Positions 1-10,659 of a DNA stretch of 64,000 bases are shown here, one piece after another (position 1 is the first letter of the stretch; each line of letters opens with the position of its first letter). This stretch comes from Massospora cicadina. Lineage: Eukaryota; Entomophthoromycota; Entomophthoromycetes; Entomophthorales; Entomophthoraceae. Location of the stretch: assembly GCA_022478985.1 (NCBI GenBank), contig JAKSZP010005626.1:28187-92186 (forward strand). The letters run 5' to 3'. Both the position numbers and the translations under genes were made by a program. The notes under the pieces were generated by a model. The model searched no databases and was not told where the DNA came from. It saw only the letters and a program-made list of their open reading frames with translations.

Positions 1-2396
1 AAAGCCAACCTTGTAGCAAAGCATACAGGGATTTGAAGAAGCTTGGGGAGAAGGGGATGGCGTGGGCTCCAAACCAGACTTTGGATAGGAGCATAGAGTT
101 GCAAGAACAACCCTGCCAGTGAGGGTAGTAGGGTGGGCTCTGAGAGAGGCGATTCGCTTCGTCACGTTGTCCAGTATATGGCCCTCCATTACTGCTGACG
201 CGTATCCTCCTGCCTCCAACCACACGCCCAGATGGCGTACCGGTCCTATGGTAGGTCGCGGCACAAAGGGGAGCACCAGTGGAGCGGTGTGTTTTGAGTT
301 AGTAAGGCGTGGACTTGGGCGAGCAGCTGGGCTGGGTTGGGAACTACTTGCTGGGGCCCAGCAGTTCTGAAACTGATCAAGGAGGATGATTTCAGTTTTG
401 GAGGCGTTCAGTGCCACGTTGCTTACCCGGGAATATTCCTGGATGAGGGCTTCAAGCGCGCGTGCATCTTTATTATTAGACACCCCCACCACGCAATCAT
501 CTAAATGCCATCATCTTGACTGGGGTTTGGCCTGGCACATGGACCCCAGTGAGTTGGGCATTCACATTTCGCAGTAGTGGGTCAAGGCTGAAGTTGTATA
601 AGAGTGGGCTCAGGGGGTCCCCTTGTCGCAGGCCCCTTTGAGGATAAACTACATCCGTTAGGAAACCTGGGCCGCGCACAGCCATTGTTGCAGATTCCGT
701 GAGCAGCATCACCCAGTTAATGAAGCGGGGAGGTAGGCGGAATTGTTGGAGGCAGGCCCTAAGGTATTCCCAGTTTACTCTATCATAAGCCTTTTGTTGG
801 TCCAAGAATACAAGTGCCCCAGAGGCTGTGGACTGACACACATTAGCCACAGAGTGCACATTATCCCAAATCGACCTTCTGGGGATGAAACCAAATTGTT
901 CTGGAGAGATGGTGGCAGATGCTACAGTCCCTAAACGGTTAGCCATGATTTTTGTTAAAATTTTGGTGTCTGTGTTTGTTAGAGAAATGGGGCGCCAGTT
1001 GGCTAAGTCTAGCCTATCCCCTTTCTTGAAGAGTGTGACTGTGCCTCATGTCCTCCTGGTAGGAGGCACGTTTCCAACAGGCTTTGGTTGAGTGAGGCTA
1101 GCAGCAATGGGGATATATATTTAAAATATTTTTTGTAGAACTCATATGGAATGCCATCTGGGCCTGGGCATTTTCGGTTTGGCGCACCGCGAATGGTAGT
1201 CCATAATTTGTTTGGAGTAATTAAATTCATTATTTCTGGGTATCAGAAAATGGTGCGGATATGAGCTCTGTCGAGAAATTCCGCCATTTCAGCTGGCTGA
1301 ATTGGTTCAGCTCGGTATAACTTGGAGTAAATATCTTTGCATTTCAATTGCCACTTCAGCCAGTATGTCCACAATAGAATTATCCAATCTTCGCACCTGT
1401 GTGCAGGCCACACTCTGGCGTGGTGCAAAATTTTTTTTGAAGAAGTATGCGGTGCACTTGTTGCCTTTAGTGATGCGTGTGGCCCTGTATTGGACACAAA
1501 CCCGATGTTTGTGTTGCCTTTCAAGTGCGTTGAGGTGTGCTGCTGCCTCCGCCCACTTCTGGCCCCATGCAGGGCTATATCCTGAGGCTGGAATGTTGGA
1601 CTCCAAGTGGGCCAATTCTTCCAGTGTGCACGATATAACTGCCAATGTGGCTCGTGAGCGTTGGATGAGAGATGGCGATAGTGGCGGATGGTGTCTTTTT
1701 TGAAAGCTGCCCATGTGGAAATGGGGTCCGCACAAAACGGTGCAACAAACAATTTTGCCAAAGTTGCCTCTTCCACCCACGTGGAAAATCCTGGTGACGC
1801 AAGCTCTGGGGGGCGGATTTTGCACCAATGTGGGGCCTTTGCAACTGTGATGGGTAAGTGGTATGTTATCAAGACCAGTCAGTGGTCAGAGAATTCCATT
1901 TTTGTTGTTTTGACGTGGGAGATGTGGGGTTGGAATTTCTCCGGTGCTAGAATAAGGTCAATGCGGGTCATGGACCTTAATTGGCCATTGTGGATGTGGG
2001 GATGCATCATATTTTCGAGCAGTGGGGCATGTTGTGGCAGCACATCCATTAACCCAAGGGTGGCTTTTAGAATGCGTAGTTCTATGTGACCCTGTGGGGC
2101 GTGGGGTGAGGGTGGCCACCAGTCCATTGGTGAGGTTAGCCAACAGTTCATGTCACCGATTAGGAAAGAATTAGGGGGTAGCGGGAGGGAGTTGACTGAC
2201 AAGAAAAATTCCTGATGCTCTTGTGCACTGTTTGGGGTGTAAATTTTGACAATTGTGTGTGCAACATTGGCCCAAGAGAAGGTGACAACGAGCACTTGGT
2301 CATTTAGGAATGTTTCTGAAGATGTAAATTATTTTGTAAAAAACTCAGTTTCCTAGCCCAGGATGGGGAGGCCTTGAGTCTGGCGATATTCAGCAT
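1..2396 (-). pseudogene. LINE-a ORF2 (endonuclease-reverse transcriptase), copy 1, partial
   Basis: ORF2 nicks the target DNA and reverse-transcribes the element RNA. It starts at the ATG at 2396 (MLNI). The endonuclease part runs roughly from 2396 to 1700, with GDMNCW, RIDLILAP and a downstream FSDH that match the APE-type endonuclease motif order. The RT part runs from about 1230 to the window edge: PGPDGIPYEFYKKYF, then EQFGFIPRRSIWDN, FLDQQKAYDRVNWEYL and GLRQGDPLSPLLYNFSLDPL. The catalytic box near 500-510 is broken: the frame reads MMAFR and shifts just before a DDCVVG. A long stretch at 1243-1872 stays open between endonuclease and RT. The remainder is outside the window. Confidence 0.88.
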
Positions 2397-2398
2397 CC

Positions 2399-3843
2399 CT
2401 AGAGTGAAGGTTTCCCCCATCACACCTTAGGTGCGAGGGGTGGGCCCCTGGCCCACCAGCCTCTTCCAGGTCCCCACGGGCTTTCACAGCAGCGCAGGTA
2501 TTAGCAGCAATGCTATCGGGGTTTTTGTTAATTTTTGTGGAAAGAGTCGCGTTGGCTTTGGCCTTTGCTTTTTGTTTTCCCGACGTCGGATGAATTTTTT
2601 GCGGTGCGGATAAGTTCGGTGCACCGTCGAGTGGGGCAAAATTTTTTTTTTTTGGTTGGGATAGGTCCCAAGTCAGTTTCAACCGGGGCTTGGGTGCAGC
2701 AATTGGGTGAGATTGAATCTCCCATCGGATCCTCAGATTGAGTGGCCCATTCAGCTTGGGCCTCCCAATCTGATTAGGTGATGGATTCTCAAGTTGCTTC
2801 TGCCGTGAAGGTCTCCATGTCCTCCTGGCGTTGTGAGTGTGGGATGGTGGTGGTGACCTTGGCCGCTTCCTTGGCCGCAGTCCTATGGGCCTGCTTGGCC
2901 TTCTTCCGCTCCTGTGGGGAGATGGGCTTTACCAATAGGTAGCAGCCTTGTGCTCCCCACGGGAAGGCCTCTTTGGTGCTTGCGGTTGGTTCATAGTGCG
3001 CCTCTCCGCTGGCCATGGCCGCCGAGGGGTGCTCTTGGAATGTAACGCCCTCTTTAATGGGGCACGCATGTGCCTTATGGCTGAACGCATCACAGTGGGT
3101 GCAAATGGGGGGCGCGCTGTCCACAGTTACCTGGAATAGGTGGGTGGTGTGCCCTGCGATATCAATAAAGGTGGAGTGCAGGATCTGGGTTAGGTCCTTC
3201 GCGATCTCCTCAGATGGGGTCAGAACTGCGATGGCTTTGCTGGTGCACAGGTGTGGCATCAGCGTGAAATGTTGCATTTTGAAAGATTGTATTTTGCCAT
3301 ATATGGCGAGACCATCTTTCAGGTGTTGCTCCAAAAAATGTCACGTTTTACCGTAGTAGGCAAAAAGTCAAACGTGAGGAAAATTTGGTTCAATTTTGTC
3401 CATCTGGTGCATTTAGTTTCAATGACCTGTTGCCCTTCGGGGAGGTTGACCACTACGCACACTGCTGCAGCCTCATCTGCTGCTATTTTGCTTTCAAAAC
3501 CTAGGTCCAGCCAACCATGCAACATGGAGTGAGGTGCAACGTACACTGCGGTCAGGAAAATTTTGTGTACATCTTCACAAAATTTTTCCCATAGGGCTAT
3601 TTTTTGGATGTCCAGATACACACGGACTCCGAATTCCACCGATGAAAGTGGCTGGGAATGTGGCATATTGATGTACTGGTTGCATCGTGCTTGCCACGTG
3701 AGTATCTCCGGGGAAATTGTGACTGCCAGTTTTTTTAAATTTTTTTCTATTCCGCCAGATTCTCCAGGGCGTTTTCAAATGTTAGAGGCCACGGGCCTTC
3801 CACCTGCTCCTCTTGCTTTGCTTGCCCAACTGCTCCCAGACAT
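2399..3843 (-). pseudogene. LINE-a ORF1 (nucleic-acid-binding protein), copy 1
   Basis: ORF1 products of such LINEs bind the element RNA and form the ribonucleoprotein needed for target-primed reverse transcription. The start is the ATG at 3843 (MSGSSWASK), matched by the starts at 12101 and 23726. An early stop follows MSGSSW within about 30 residues. Around 3040-3090 there is a CX2CX4HX4C zinc knuckle, CTHCDAFSHKAHAC. The C-terminal part is basic and rich in Lys, Ala and Thr (near 2550-2900). The frame ends at a TAG (2399-2401) that is followed by GG and then the ORF2 ATG. The protein is split by stops and frameshifts, so it is not functional. The assignment rests on the knuckle, position and conservation among three copies. 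Confidence 0.8.
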
Positions 3844-3937
3844 GGGCGCAGACTAATCCCCTCTATGAGATTATCAAACTGGATTTAGTCTTGAATTGAA
3901 TGGGTTGCAAAAGTGTTTGCAATGAGAAAGAAAAGTT

Positions 3938-3992
3938 GCTATCATTTTCACTATTTTCTTTTTTTTTAGTACTAGCTATCATTTTCACTATT
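3938..3992 (-). repeat. Micro-insertion 1: LINE-b 3' tail only, with an 18-bp target duplication
   Basis: An 18-bp sequence (3938-3955) is repeated exactly at 3975-3992. The 19 bases between them are TTC, a run of T and TAGTACTA, which is the complement of the LINE-b 3' terminus (TAGTACTA followed by A, 50693-50707). A TSD-flanked insert made only of a LINE end is what an extremely 5'-truncated, minus-oriented LINE insertion would leave. No coding sequence is present. Confidence 0.8.
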
Positions 3993-4227
3993 AAAGATAC
4001 AAAAAACATATTTTTTCTGTAATAAATAATGAGGAATAAAACATATGTGGAGCATATAGTATGATTATTAAACACAATTTTAACAAATATAATTCTTACT
4101 ACAAGATATAGTGTCCTTGGTAATTTAGAAACGATTTTTTTGATATGAAATTATAGATTTAATCATGCTAATAGTATAAAAATTTACTTTATCAAATTAA
4201 TCTTTTTCTTATCATATATAGTTATAT
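3993..4227. other. AT-rich spacer, nothing recognised
   Basis: Short AT-rich DNA between micro-insertion 1 and the solo LTR. I see no gene, tRNA-like box or repeat in it. Confidence 0.5.
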
Positions 4228-4232
4228 GCTAT

Positions 4233-4931
4233 TGTTGGGATTCTCAATAGTTTTTTTGATTTCTCAACTTGGGGCTTCCAAATTATTATTTATTTTGGGC
4301 AATTCAACATATATTTACCATTATTAATCTACCAATCGATGCTTTGTTGGGCCTAGAGCCCAAAATCATTATTAACTTTGATTTACTTAGCTTGTCCAAA
4401 TTCAATTATATTGGACAAACTTGAGATAAATTATAATCAAATTGCTCCACTAATTGATAATCCAGGATGATAAATTCTATTGCAACTATTATTCTTCCTG
4501 TAGGAAATGAATCATTATTTCATTTTATTCAACCTTATCTCTATCTTCATTTTATTTTATAAGTACCTTTACCTATCACCTACTTCCCTTTATCTTATAA
4601 AAGATTTGGGATAATAATTCCTAATCTAGTCCCAATTCTATCAGGGTATACGTCAATTGTTCCTTATATCCCTTATCTTATCCTTTCTCTTCTTAGAACT
4701 ATATAAGGTGCTGATTATTTTTTTTAAAAAACTTTAACACTTCTACTTTTAATTAAGCTCTTTGTAAAGTTCACTCTCTTGTTTTTGGGACCTCTGAACC
4801 TGCCTAGGTTGAATCCCTAATTATTAACTATTAGGACCTTTGAACCTTTCATTAATGTTAAGACATCCTCTCATCTGTCCACCTCAGCAAGCTTTGAAGG
4901 ACCAGCCTTCAGACCTCCTTTAGTCCTGACA
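4233..4931 (-). repeat. Solo LTR, family D (Gypsy type), TSD GCTAT
   Basis: A 699-bp block begins TGTTGGGA and ends CCTGACA on the plus strand, that is TGTCAGG...CCCAACA when read on the minus strand. It is flanked on both sides by GCTAT (4228-4232 and 4932-4936), a perfect 5-bp target duplication of the kind Ty3/Gypsy integrases make. It is homologous along its length to the reverse complement of 54665-55403. No gag or pol is attached, so it is best read as a solo LTR left by LTR-LTR recombination. Orientation is inferred from the TGTCA start shared with the other Gypsy LTRs here. Confidence 0.85.
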
Positions 4932-4936
4932 GCTAT

Positions 4937-5612
4937 ATTCAATTAAATATAAGTTCTCAAGAAATTTAAGCATAGCAATAAGAAAACTTGAAGAATGGTA
5001 TAGGTTTATAATTTAACAACTTACACTTGATCCAGTTGTTGAGATTGCTAGTGAAAATCTAAAAGGATATTATAGATATATGAGAAACAATTGCTTCAAA
5101 GCTATAGATTATAAATACTTCTTTTAATAAACTATTTTTTTCTTTTTTCTTTAAAATGCTATAAAGTATGCATTGGATAACACAGGGAACAAAATTTATG
5201 TTAAATTGATAAAACAATTGTTTAACTAATTTGAGTGCGCTGATTTCATATCTGAGTTAGTTTTTCTCTGCAAGCTACAGTATTTTTTTGCAATTCATTA
5301 ACAACTTCTTCATATTAATGTACAATTTTTGAATTTTTCAGCATTTATCTCAACATACAAATTTGTATATTAGCTAAATCACCTTTGTGGTGATAATATA
5401 AATTATTTAAACACAAAAACATGCAATGGCGTACAATTATGCATATAGTTTTGAAATGCAAAGGAATAAAATCATTTATTTTGAGCATAAATATGACATA
5501 AAACACTATTAGTACAAACATATAAGTTTCTTAACTATAGCATTGTTATGTAAATACAGATGGAAGATGTTAATTAATTAATGTAGTAATGTGACATAGA
5601 GGGCATACAAAA
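4937..5612. other. AT-rich stretch without a recognised gene
   Basis: About 680 bases of AT-rich sequence between the solo LTR and the pseudogene that ends at 5613. Only short open frames are present, and none resembles a protein I know. It may be old intergenic DNA or an eroded element. Confidence 0.5.
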
Positions 5613-6190
5613 CTATTCAGACAAGAATTTGCGCTTGTAGCTCTTGCATTTGTGAATTTTCTTAGGAAAGTCTCATTTGATGCTCCAGCAGTAGTCTGCC
5701 ATCATATGCTTGTCCCATCACCCTTGATAGCGCTCTTCCATTGTCTTCAGGCTTTGATGAAAGCGTTCCCCTGCTCATCATATGTATCCCCAAGGTTTTC
5801 AAGAAATTATTTAAGATGGCTATTCAGGAAGTGCATCTTATTACTCATGTTGCATTCAAGATGCAAACTTCCTTTAGCATCCTTTGAACCAGATGGTACA
5901 TAGTTTTCTGCCTTCTTGTTACCAGGAAAGTTGAGAATAACTGCTATAAAAAGACCCATTCTGCTCTATCCTTTTGGTCCATCTTTCTGACAAATTTCTT
6001 GTCACGTATAAGGGATCAAATGTGAGAACCATCAAGCACACCTGCTTCTATTTTGTTGAACGACAGATTAGGAAAAGCAGAAACAATGTATTGTACATCC
6101 ATTTTCAGTATTCAGAGCCTTAAAAAATTGCTTTATCAAGACAGGCTTGATATAGAGCGAGAGGAAGATGATTTTGTTGTGGCTGTATTG
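5613..6190 (-). pseudogene. Decayed copy of a conserved animal-type protein domain of unknown function (ADYCW motif)
   Basis: Reading the minus strand and changing frame twice gives a recognisable series of blocks: KIIFLSLYIKPVLIKQFFKA (6185-6115), NLSFNKIEAGVLDGSH (about 6070-6025), KKFVRKMDQKDRAEWVF, a CNMSNKMHFLNSHL block, then a DEQG segment, LKTMEERYQG, HMMADYCWSIK, and a basic end CKSYKRKFLSE before the TAG at 5613-5615. From memory, this block order is the C-terminal part of a widespread 'uncharacterized protein' family found in many TE-rich animal genomes, especially arthropods. The function is not known to me. At least two in-frame stops and two frameshifts make it a pseudogene. The upstream part (beyond about 6190) is not recognisable. 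The neighbours are unrelated retroelements. I am fairly sure of the family resemblance but could not search for it. Confidence 0.65.
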
Positions 6191-6909
6191 CATGAAAAAT
6201 AGAGCATGCACAAGAAAACTGACTTCATATTTAGAATCACTGATTACAAAATACATAGAAAATAGTTGAATAATTTATGCAACAGGCTATATTGTTTCTC
6301 TGAGAGATCATTGACTATATTCTCTGTTTATTAATCAAAATCATGGTATAATAAACTCTTAATGTTGGTTTTTACCAAAAACTAGGATGGTTTGTATCCT
6401 ATTGAATGACTCTGTACTCAAAATTCTTATCCCAACAAATTGGCTTCACATCATAATCTCTAATATATCGTAGTTAATAATTTTTAAAACAAATGTTCTG
6501 ATGAATTTTGAATAAAGTTATTTGCAGAAGTACTTCATAACTACTTTAAAAATTAATTTTTATTTTGAGTTAAATATCCACTTGATAAAATCTTTAAAAA
6601 GCTCAATGCCAAAGATTAGTAAGCTTACTGCATAATTTGATTATATAGTAAGCTATTTTAGTCAAAAAAGTTAGATGAATATAACTGCATGCTATAAAAC
6701 TTAGTAAAAATTATATACAAACAGCAGTAAAATGCAGCAAAAAGTTAGTTATGCAATATATGTAAAGGATATCATGAAAATTAAATGAACATTTTTAGTT
6801 GCGCTAGCTATTTTATTTTTTATAGGCTTTCCATACTTTACAAGGGATATTTTTCATATTTATACTCTAATATAAATTATTACTATATACTAAGCTTCCA
6901 GAAACTTTT
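6191..6909. other. AT-rich stretch, possible upstream remains of the minus-strand pseudogene
   Basis: AT-rich DNA without a clear gene. If the pseudogene at 5613-6190 was once longer, its N-terminal part should lie here on the minus strand, but I could not recognise it. The 3' end of this stretch (6910-6928) is the left target duplication of LINE-a copy 2. Confidence 0.45.
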
Positions 6910-7056
6910 TAGAATAATTTCAATTTTAAATTTATTGCAGGAAAGGCTGACCATGGGATGGACACTTCCGAATATGACTCAGGACAGATAAACTTAGTAC
7001 CGGGGGAGGCACCCCAGAGAAACAGAGCTATCTCTTGTTGCCAGCGGGAACGCCAC

Positions 7057-10000
7057 TTATGGGGAGGGGGAGGGAACGTGTGAAGGGGCCGTAGCCACTA
7101 TTGAGCACATGTGGAGGAAGGGGTCTGATTTGATGAACCAGACTGGGAACCAGGAGGAGACCAGCTGTTGGTGACGCGGTGGGAGGTATCCAAACATCCA
7201 CGCTTGAAAGTGGTCCACCAAATGAGACCAGATTCTGTGGACAGTTTCTGGGAGGGTGGGGGTGGAGCCTGCAATGGCATCTAAGACAATCGTGTAGATG
7301 GTCCACATGGTGATTGCAACCACCAGAGCACGGAGGGAGGGTGGAAGGGAGGAGGCCATTAAAAGAGCAAACATATCTCTTGACAGACTGAAGGGATGCG
7401 TTTGATCTTGGCCCAGAAGACGTTGAAATTCGCGCCATATCACTTTAGAGGTGGGGCACTTCTCCAGGCGGTGGAACAGCGTTCCATACTGGCCGCACAT
7501 GACACAGGATGAGTGTAAAGCGTTAGAGCGCTCAGCTGTATGATACACCCGCCTCAGGCAGCGCCACACATGGGAGCGGACTTGAGGCTGCAACAGAGGG
7601 TGATGTACATATTTCCAGAATGTTTTTTGGGTCTCAATGGAATAAGGGATGTCCATCATGTCCAGGTAGTCCACCCTGGATAGGACATGGGGCTGAATGG
7701 GGATCACGCCATCATGGATGGGTAGTCCTTATACCTCTTATGTGAACTGAGGAGAGGGGCGGCCTCTTTGGGTTGTATGTCCGCCAATACAAATTCTCTA
7801 CTCTGCGCTCCACATGGAGAGTAGGATTCATTTGTAGTGGGTTTGTGTCCCGTGAGGACCTGTGGCCGATGTGTGTGATGCGAGGTATTTCATCAGGGAG
7901 TGGGGGTTCAATGGATTGTTGAGGACCAAGGCTCAGGAGAAGTTGGAGCGGGCTGCGTGAGACCAGTGTTGGGATGGGAGTGTAGGAGTGGTGATGGCTG
8001 CGATCCAGGTGCCCAGGATCTTGGCAGCATGGGCTTTGAAGTCAAGCAGGCCCATGCCATCATGATGATGAGGGCCAAACATGACCTCTAGCCACACTGG
8101 TGGAGGGCGGCCTGACCAAAGCCATCCTTGCAGCAAGGCATACAAGGATTTGAAGAAGTTTGGGGAGAAGGGGATGGCGTGGGCTCTGAACCAGACTTTG
8201 GATAGGAGCATAGAGTTGGCTAAAACAAAACTGCCAGTAAGGGAAGTAGGGTGGGCTCTGAGAGAGGCGATTCGCTTCATCACGTTGTCCAGAATATGGC
8301 ACTCCATTACTGCTGACGCATATCCGCCTGCCTCCATCCACACGCCCAGATGGCGCACCGGTCCTGTGGTAGGACGTGGCACGAAGGGGAGCACCAGTGG
8401 AGCGGTGTGTGTTGAGTTAGTAAGGCGTGGATGTGGGCGAGCAGATGGGCTGGGTTGGGAACTAATTGCTGGGGCCCAGTAGTTCTGAAACTGACCAAGG
8501 AGGATGATTTCAGTTTTGGAGGCGTTCAGTGCCGCGTTGCTTACCTGGGAATATTCCTGGATGAGAGCTTCAAGCGCGCGTGCATCTTGATTATTAGACA
8601 ACCCAACCACAAATTCATCTGCAAACGCCAATATCTTAACTGGGGCTTGGCCTGGCACATGGACCCCAGTGAGTTGGGCATTCACATTTTGAAGTAGTGG
8701 GTCAAGGCTGAAGTTGTATAAGAGTGGGCTGAGGGGGTCCCCTTGTCGCAAGCCCCTTTGAGGGCGGAATACTTCCGTTGGGAAGCCAGGGCCACGCACT
8801 GCCATTGTTGCAGATTCCGTGAGCAGCATCACCTAGTTGATGAAGTGAGGGGGTAGGCGGAATTGATGGAGGCAGGCCCTAGTATTCCCAGTTTACTCTG
8901 TCATAGGCCTTTTGTTGGTCCAAGAATACAAGTGCCCTAGAGGCTGTGGACTGACATACATTAGCCACAGAGTGCACGTTATCCCAAATCGACCTTCTGA
9001 GGATGAAACCGAATTGTTCTGGGGAGATGGTGGCAGATGCTACAGTCCCTAATCGGTTAGCCATAACTTTTGTTAAAATTTTGGTGTCTGTGTTTGTTAG
9101 AGAAATGGGGCGCCAGTTAACTAAGTCAAGCTTATCCCCTTTCTTGAAGAGTGTGACAGTAAAGGCCTCATGTCCTCCTGGTAGGAGGCGCATTTCCAAC
9201 AGGCTTTGGTTAAGTGAGGCAAGCAGAAGTGGGGATATATATTTGAAATATTTTTTGTAGAACTCATATGGAATGCCATCTGGGCCTGGGCATTTTTGGT
9301 TTGGCGCACCGCAAATGGCTGTCCATAATTTGTTTGGAGTAATTAAAAACATTATTTCCAGGTATCGGAAAATGGTGCAGATATGAGCTCAGTTGAGAAA
9401 TTCCGCCACTTTGGCTGGCTGAATTATTTCAGCTCAGTACAACTTGGAGTAATATTTTTGCATTTCGATTGCCACTTCACCCAGTATATCCACAATAGAA
9501 TTATCTGATCTTTGCACCTGTGTGCAGGCCATGCTCTGGTATAGTGCGAAAATTTTTTTAAAGAAGTATGCGGTGCTCTTGTCGCCTTTAGTGATGCATG
9601 TGGCCCTGTATTGAACACAAACTCAATGTTTGTGTTGCCTTTTGAGTGCGTTAAGGTGGGCGGCTGCCTCCGCCCACTTCTGGCCCCATGCAGGGCTGTA
9701 TCCTGTAGCTGGAATGTTGGACTCCAAGTGTGCCAATTCTTCCAGAGCGCGCGAGATAACCGCTGATGTGGCTCATGAGCATCTGGAGGAGAGATGGCGA
9801 GAGTGGCAGATGGTGTACTCTTTGAAAGTTGCCCATGTGGAAATGGGGTCCACACAAAACGGTGCAGCAAAATTTTTTTTCCAAAGTTGCCTCTTCCACC
9901 CACATGGAAAATCCTGGTGATGCGAGCTTGGGGGGCAGATTTTGCACCAATGTGGGGCCTTAGCAACTGTGACAGGTAGGTGGAAGGTTACCAAGACCAG

Positions 10001-10657
10001 TCAGAGGTCAGAGAATTCTATTTTTGTTGTTTTGAAGTGGGAGATGTGGGGTTGGAATTTCGCCGGCGTTAGAATAAGGTCAATGCGGGTCATGGACCTT
10101 AATTGGCCGTTGTGGATGTGGAGATGCATCATGTTTTTGAGCAGCGGGGCATGTCACAGCAGCGCATCCATTAACCCAAGGGTGGCCTTTAGATCGTGTA
10201 GTTCTACATGGCCTTGTGGGGCGTGGGGTGAGGGAGGCCACCAGTCCGTTGGTGAGGTTAGCCAACAGTTCATGTCACTGACTAGGAAAGAATCAGGGGG
10301 TAGCAGGAGGGATTTGACCAACGAGAAAAATTACTGATGCTCATGTGCACCATTTGGGGCATAGATGTTGACGATCGCATGTGCTACATCAGCCCACGAG
10401 AAGGTGACAATGAGCACTCAGCCATTTAGGAATGTTTCTGAGGATACAAATTTGTAAAAATTATTTTTCCAAATTAGCACCCCAAAGTACATCGACCAAA
10501 AGAATAGGGATGGGAGGAGCATTGTTTTCAAGTTTCCTTGGAACCTCGTGGACAGTGGGACTCCTGGATGCCAGGATATCCACGGGTAAATTGTGTTGTA
10601 AAAACTCAGTTTCCTAGCCCAGGATGGGGAGGCCTTGAGTCCGACGATATTCAACAT
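7057..10657 (-). pseudogene. LINE-a ORF2 (endonuclease, reverse transcriptase, zinc finger), copy 2
   Basis: About 1200 codons, a normal ORF2 length. The endonuclease (10657-9.8 kb) begins MLNIVGLKASPS and contains NIYAPN, SDMNCW and RIDLILTPAKF. The RT N-terminal half is open at 9352-8879: CPGPDGIPYEFYKKYFKY, WRPISLTNTDTKILTK and FLDQQKAYDRVNWEY. The C-terminal half is open at 8832-7933 with GLRQGDPLSPLLYNFSLDPL. The catalytic box reads AFADEFVVG, so the second Asp of the usual FADD is Glu, which should damage activity. The last open part (7707-7057) has a CVMC...HRLEKC finger of the zf-RVT type followed by a hydrophobic helix-rich end. A stop at 8833 and frame changes separate the parts. 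The stop codon TAA is at 7059-7057. Confidence 0.9.
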
Positions 10658-10659
10658 CC

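Larger units (their letters stand above)
1..3934 (-). mobile_element. LINE family a, copy 1 (3' part lies beyond the window edge)
   Basis: This is a non-LTR retrotransposon read on the minus strand. It is collinear with the copies at 6929-12193 and 18561-23818; base 1 corresponds to about 8110 in copy 2, so the RT thumb, C-terminal finger and 3' tail are missing. The 5' end is placed near 3934, where the leader shared by all three copies (GTTGCAAAAGTGTTTGCAA plus a GAAAGAAAAG run) stops. It carries ORF1 and most of ORF2, both with stops and frameshifts. The 3'-side target duplication would be outside the window. The micro-insertion at 3938-3992 begins right beside the 5' end. Confidence 0.9.

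Noticed and set aside
1302..1703. Plus-strand open frames of 130 codons in the LINE-a copies (for example 1302-1703, 8081-8482, 19716-20123).
   Set aside because: They are antisense shadows of ORF2. The minus strand carries the RT and endonuclease motifs.
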